7,562 nt of DNA from Alphaproteobacteria bacterium (GTDB lineage: Bacteria; Pseudomonadota; Alphaproteobacteria; Micropepsales; Micropepsaceae), in the NCBI GenBank assembly GCA_003131925.1, contig PKWC01000257.1, positions 1 through 7,562 on the forward strand, in the 5' to 3' direction. Below are positions 7,142 through 7,562 of the stretch, in pieces; positions within the stretch are counted from its first letter, which is position 1, and each line of letters begins with the position of its first letter. Under the pieces are notes generated by a model. It was not told the origin of the DNA, ran no database searches, and saw nothing but the letters and a program-made list of their open reading frames with translations. A program made the translations under genes and the position numbers.

Positions 7142-7562
7142 TCAGCTGCTTTCGCGTTCACGTATCATCTGCATCTGCCCGACGATGATTTGGGCCTGGC
7201 GTATAGAGGCCGCGTCGATCAGGACTCCGTCGAGTGCAGTGGCGCCCAGGCCTTTGGCGTGGGCATCCTCGAGCGCGGCAAGGATGGCTTCCGCGCGCGC
7301 GAACTCTTTGGCCGGAGGGGTGAATACCTCGTTGGCGAGCGCGACCTGGCTTGGGTGAATCGCCCATTTGCCCACGCATCCCAAAACTGCAGTGCGCATC
7401 GCCTGAACCCGAAAGCCTTCCGCGTCGGAATAATCGCCGAACGGGCCATCGATTGGCACGAGACCGTGCGCACGGGCGGCCTGTGCCAGGCGGAACAGCG
7501 GATAGTGCCACAGATCGTTCCAGTGGCGCTCACGCGCGGAGCTGGCGCTGGCGCTGGCGCTG
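7142..7562 (-). CDS. HpcH/HpaI aldolase / CitE-family lyase, malyl-CoA-lyase-like, C-terminal part, 5' truncated
   Basis: The frame enters from the right edge and ends at TGA 7144-7142, leaving about 139 residues. WNDLWHYPLFRLAQAARAHG, then PIDGPFGDYSDAEGF, GCVGKWAIHPSQVALANEVF and LDGVLIDAASIRQA follow the C-terminal half of CitE-like lyases of the L-malyl-CoA / beta-methylmalyl-CoA lyase group, which split CoA thioesters to glyoxylate plus acetyl-CoA or propionyl-CoA. The metal-binding residues are N-terminal and outside the window. The C-terminal segment forms the lid that, in characterised malyl-CoA lyases, covers the neighbouring subunit's active site. The GTG at 7459 is internal, since homologous sequence continues upstream. 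Near the edge the protein reads alternating Ser-Ala from a hexanucleotide repeat. It is on the accA strand, 132 bp upstream. Other CitE-type substrates (citramalyl-CoA, for example) remain possible. Confidence 0.82.
   Translation of the reverse strand, partial: SASASASSARERHWNDLWHYPLFRLAQAARAHGLVPIDGPFGDYSDAEGFRVQAMRTAVLGCVGKWAIHPSQVALANEVFTPPAKEFARAEAILAALEDAHAKGLGATALDGVLIDAASIRQAQIIVGQMQMIRERESS
7541..7562 (+). repeat. Hexanucleotide tandem repeat (GCTGGC), running off the right edge
   Basis: GCTGGC repeats 3.7 times without error to the last base of the window. On the coding strand it encodes alternating Ser and Ala in the lyase protein, just before the conserved ARERHWNDLWHY segment. 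The true length is unknown because the window ends inside it. The unit is a multiple of three, so copy changes would not break the frame. Confidence 0.85.

Overview
This is GC-rich chromosomal DNA that reads like the core genome of an alphaproteobacterium, most likely of the Hyphomicrobiales (Rhizobiales). The pointers are the alphaproteobacterial style of SecA, ArgJ and AccA, the neighbourhood of a BioC/NDUFAF5-like methyltransferase, a MutT-type Nudix enzyme and ArgJ close to secA, and a malyl-CoA-lyase-type enzyme. The order is inferred from recalled protein similarity, not from a search. Nothing in the window looks like a phage, transposon, CRISPR array, rRNA or tRNA.

Left part (1-2238). 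The 3' end of a SAM-dependent methyltransferase gene runs rightwards and meets a leftward cluster, argJ - mutT - flp pilin. ArgJ makes N-acetylglutamate and ornithine for arginine synthesis. MutT cleans oxidised nucleotides. The pilin is a 50-residue type IVb prepilin whose GTG start overlaps the mutT stop codon; it is easy to miss because it is short and starts with GTG. The pilin and methyltransferase stop codons overlap tail to tail.

Middle (2239-5205). A 210-bp divergent control region separates argJ from secA. It holds a good sigma70-type promoter for secA, an inverted repeat over its -35 box, and a strong hairpin in the secA leader. SecA is complete at 918 residues, with all ATPase motifs and the C-terminal zinc-binding SecB/lipid-contact tail.

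Right part (5206-7562). Everything here is on the minus strand: a truncated HpcH/HpaI-CitE family lyase (malyl-CoA-lyase-like) at the right edge, then accA (acetyl-CoA carboxylase carboxyltransferase alpha), then an FkbM-family methyltransferase 16 bp behind accA and ending 18 bp from the secA stop.

The window is mainly housekeeping: protein export, arginine synthesis, nucleotide sanitation and fatty-acid initiation. I found no clear new multi-gene system. The most interesting items are the secA leader hairpin with its divergent promoter, the orphan Flp pilin coupled to mutT, the basic N-terminal extension of ArgJ, the possible leaderless FkbM gene after accA, and a Ser-Ala-encoding hexanucleotide repeat in the lyase gene.
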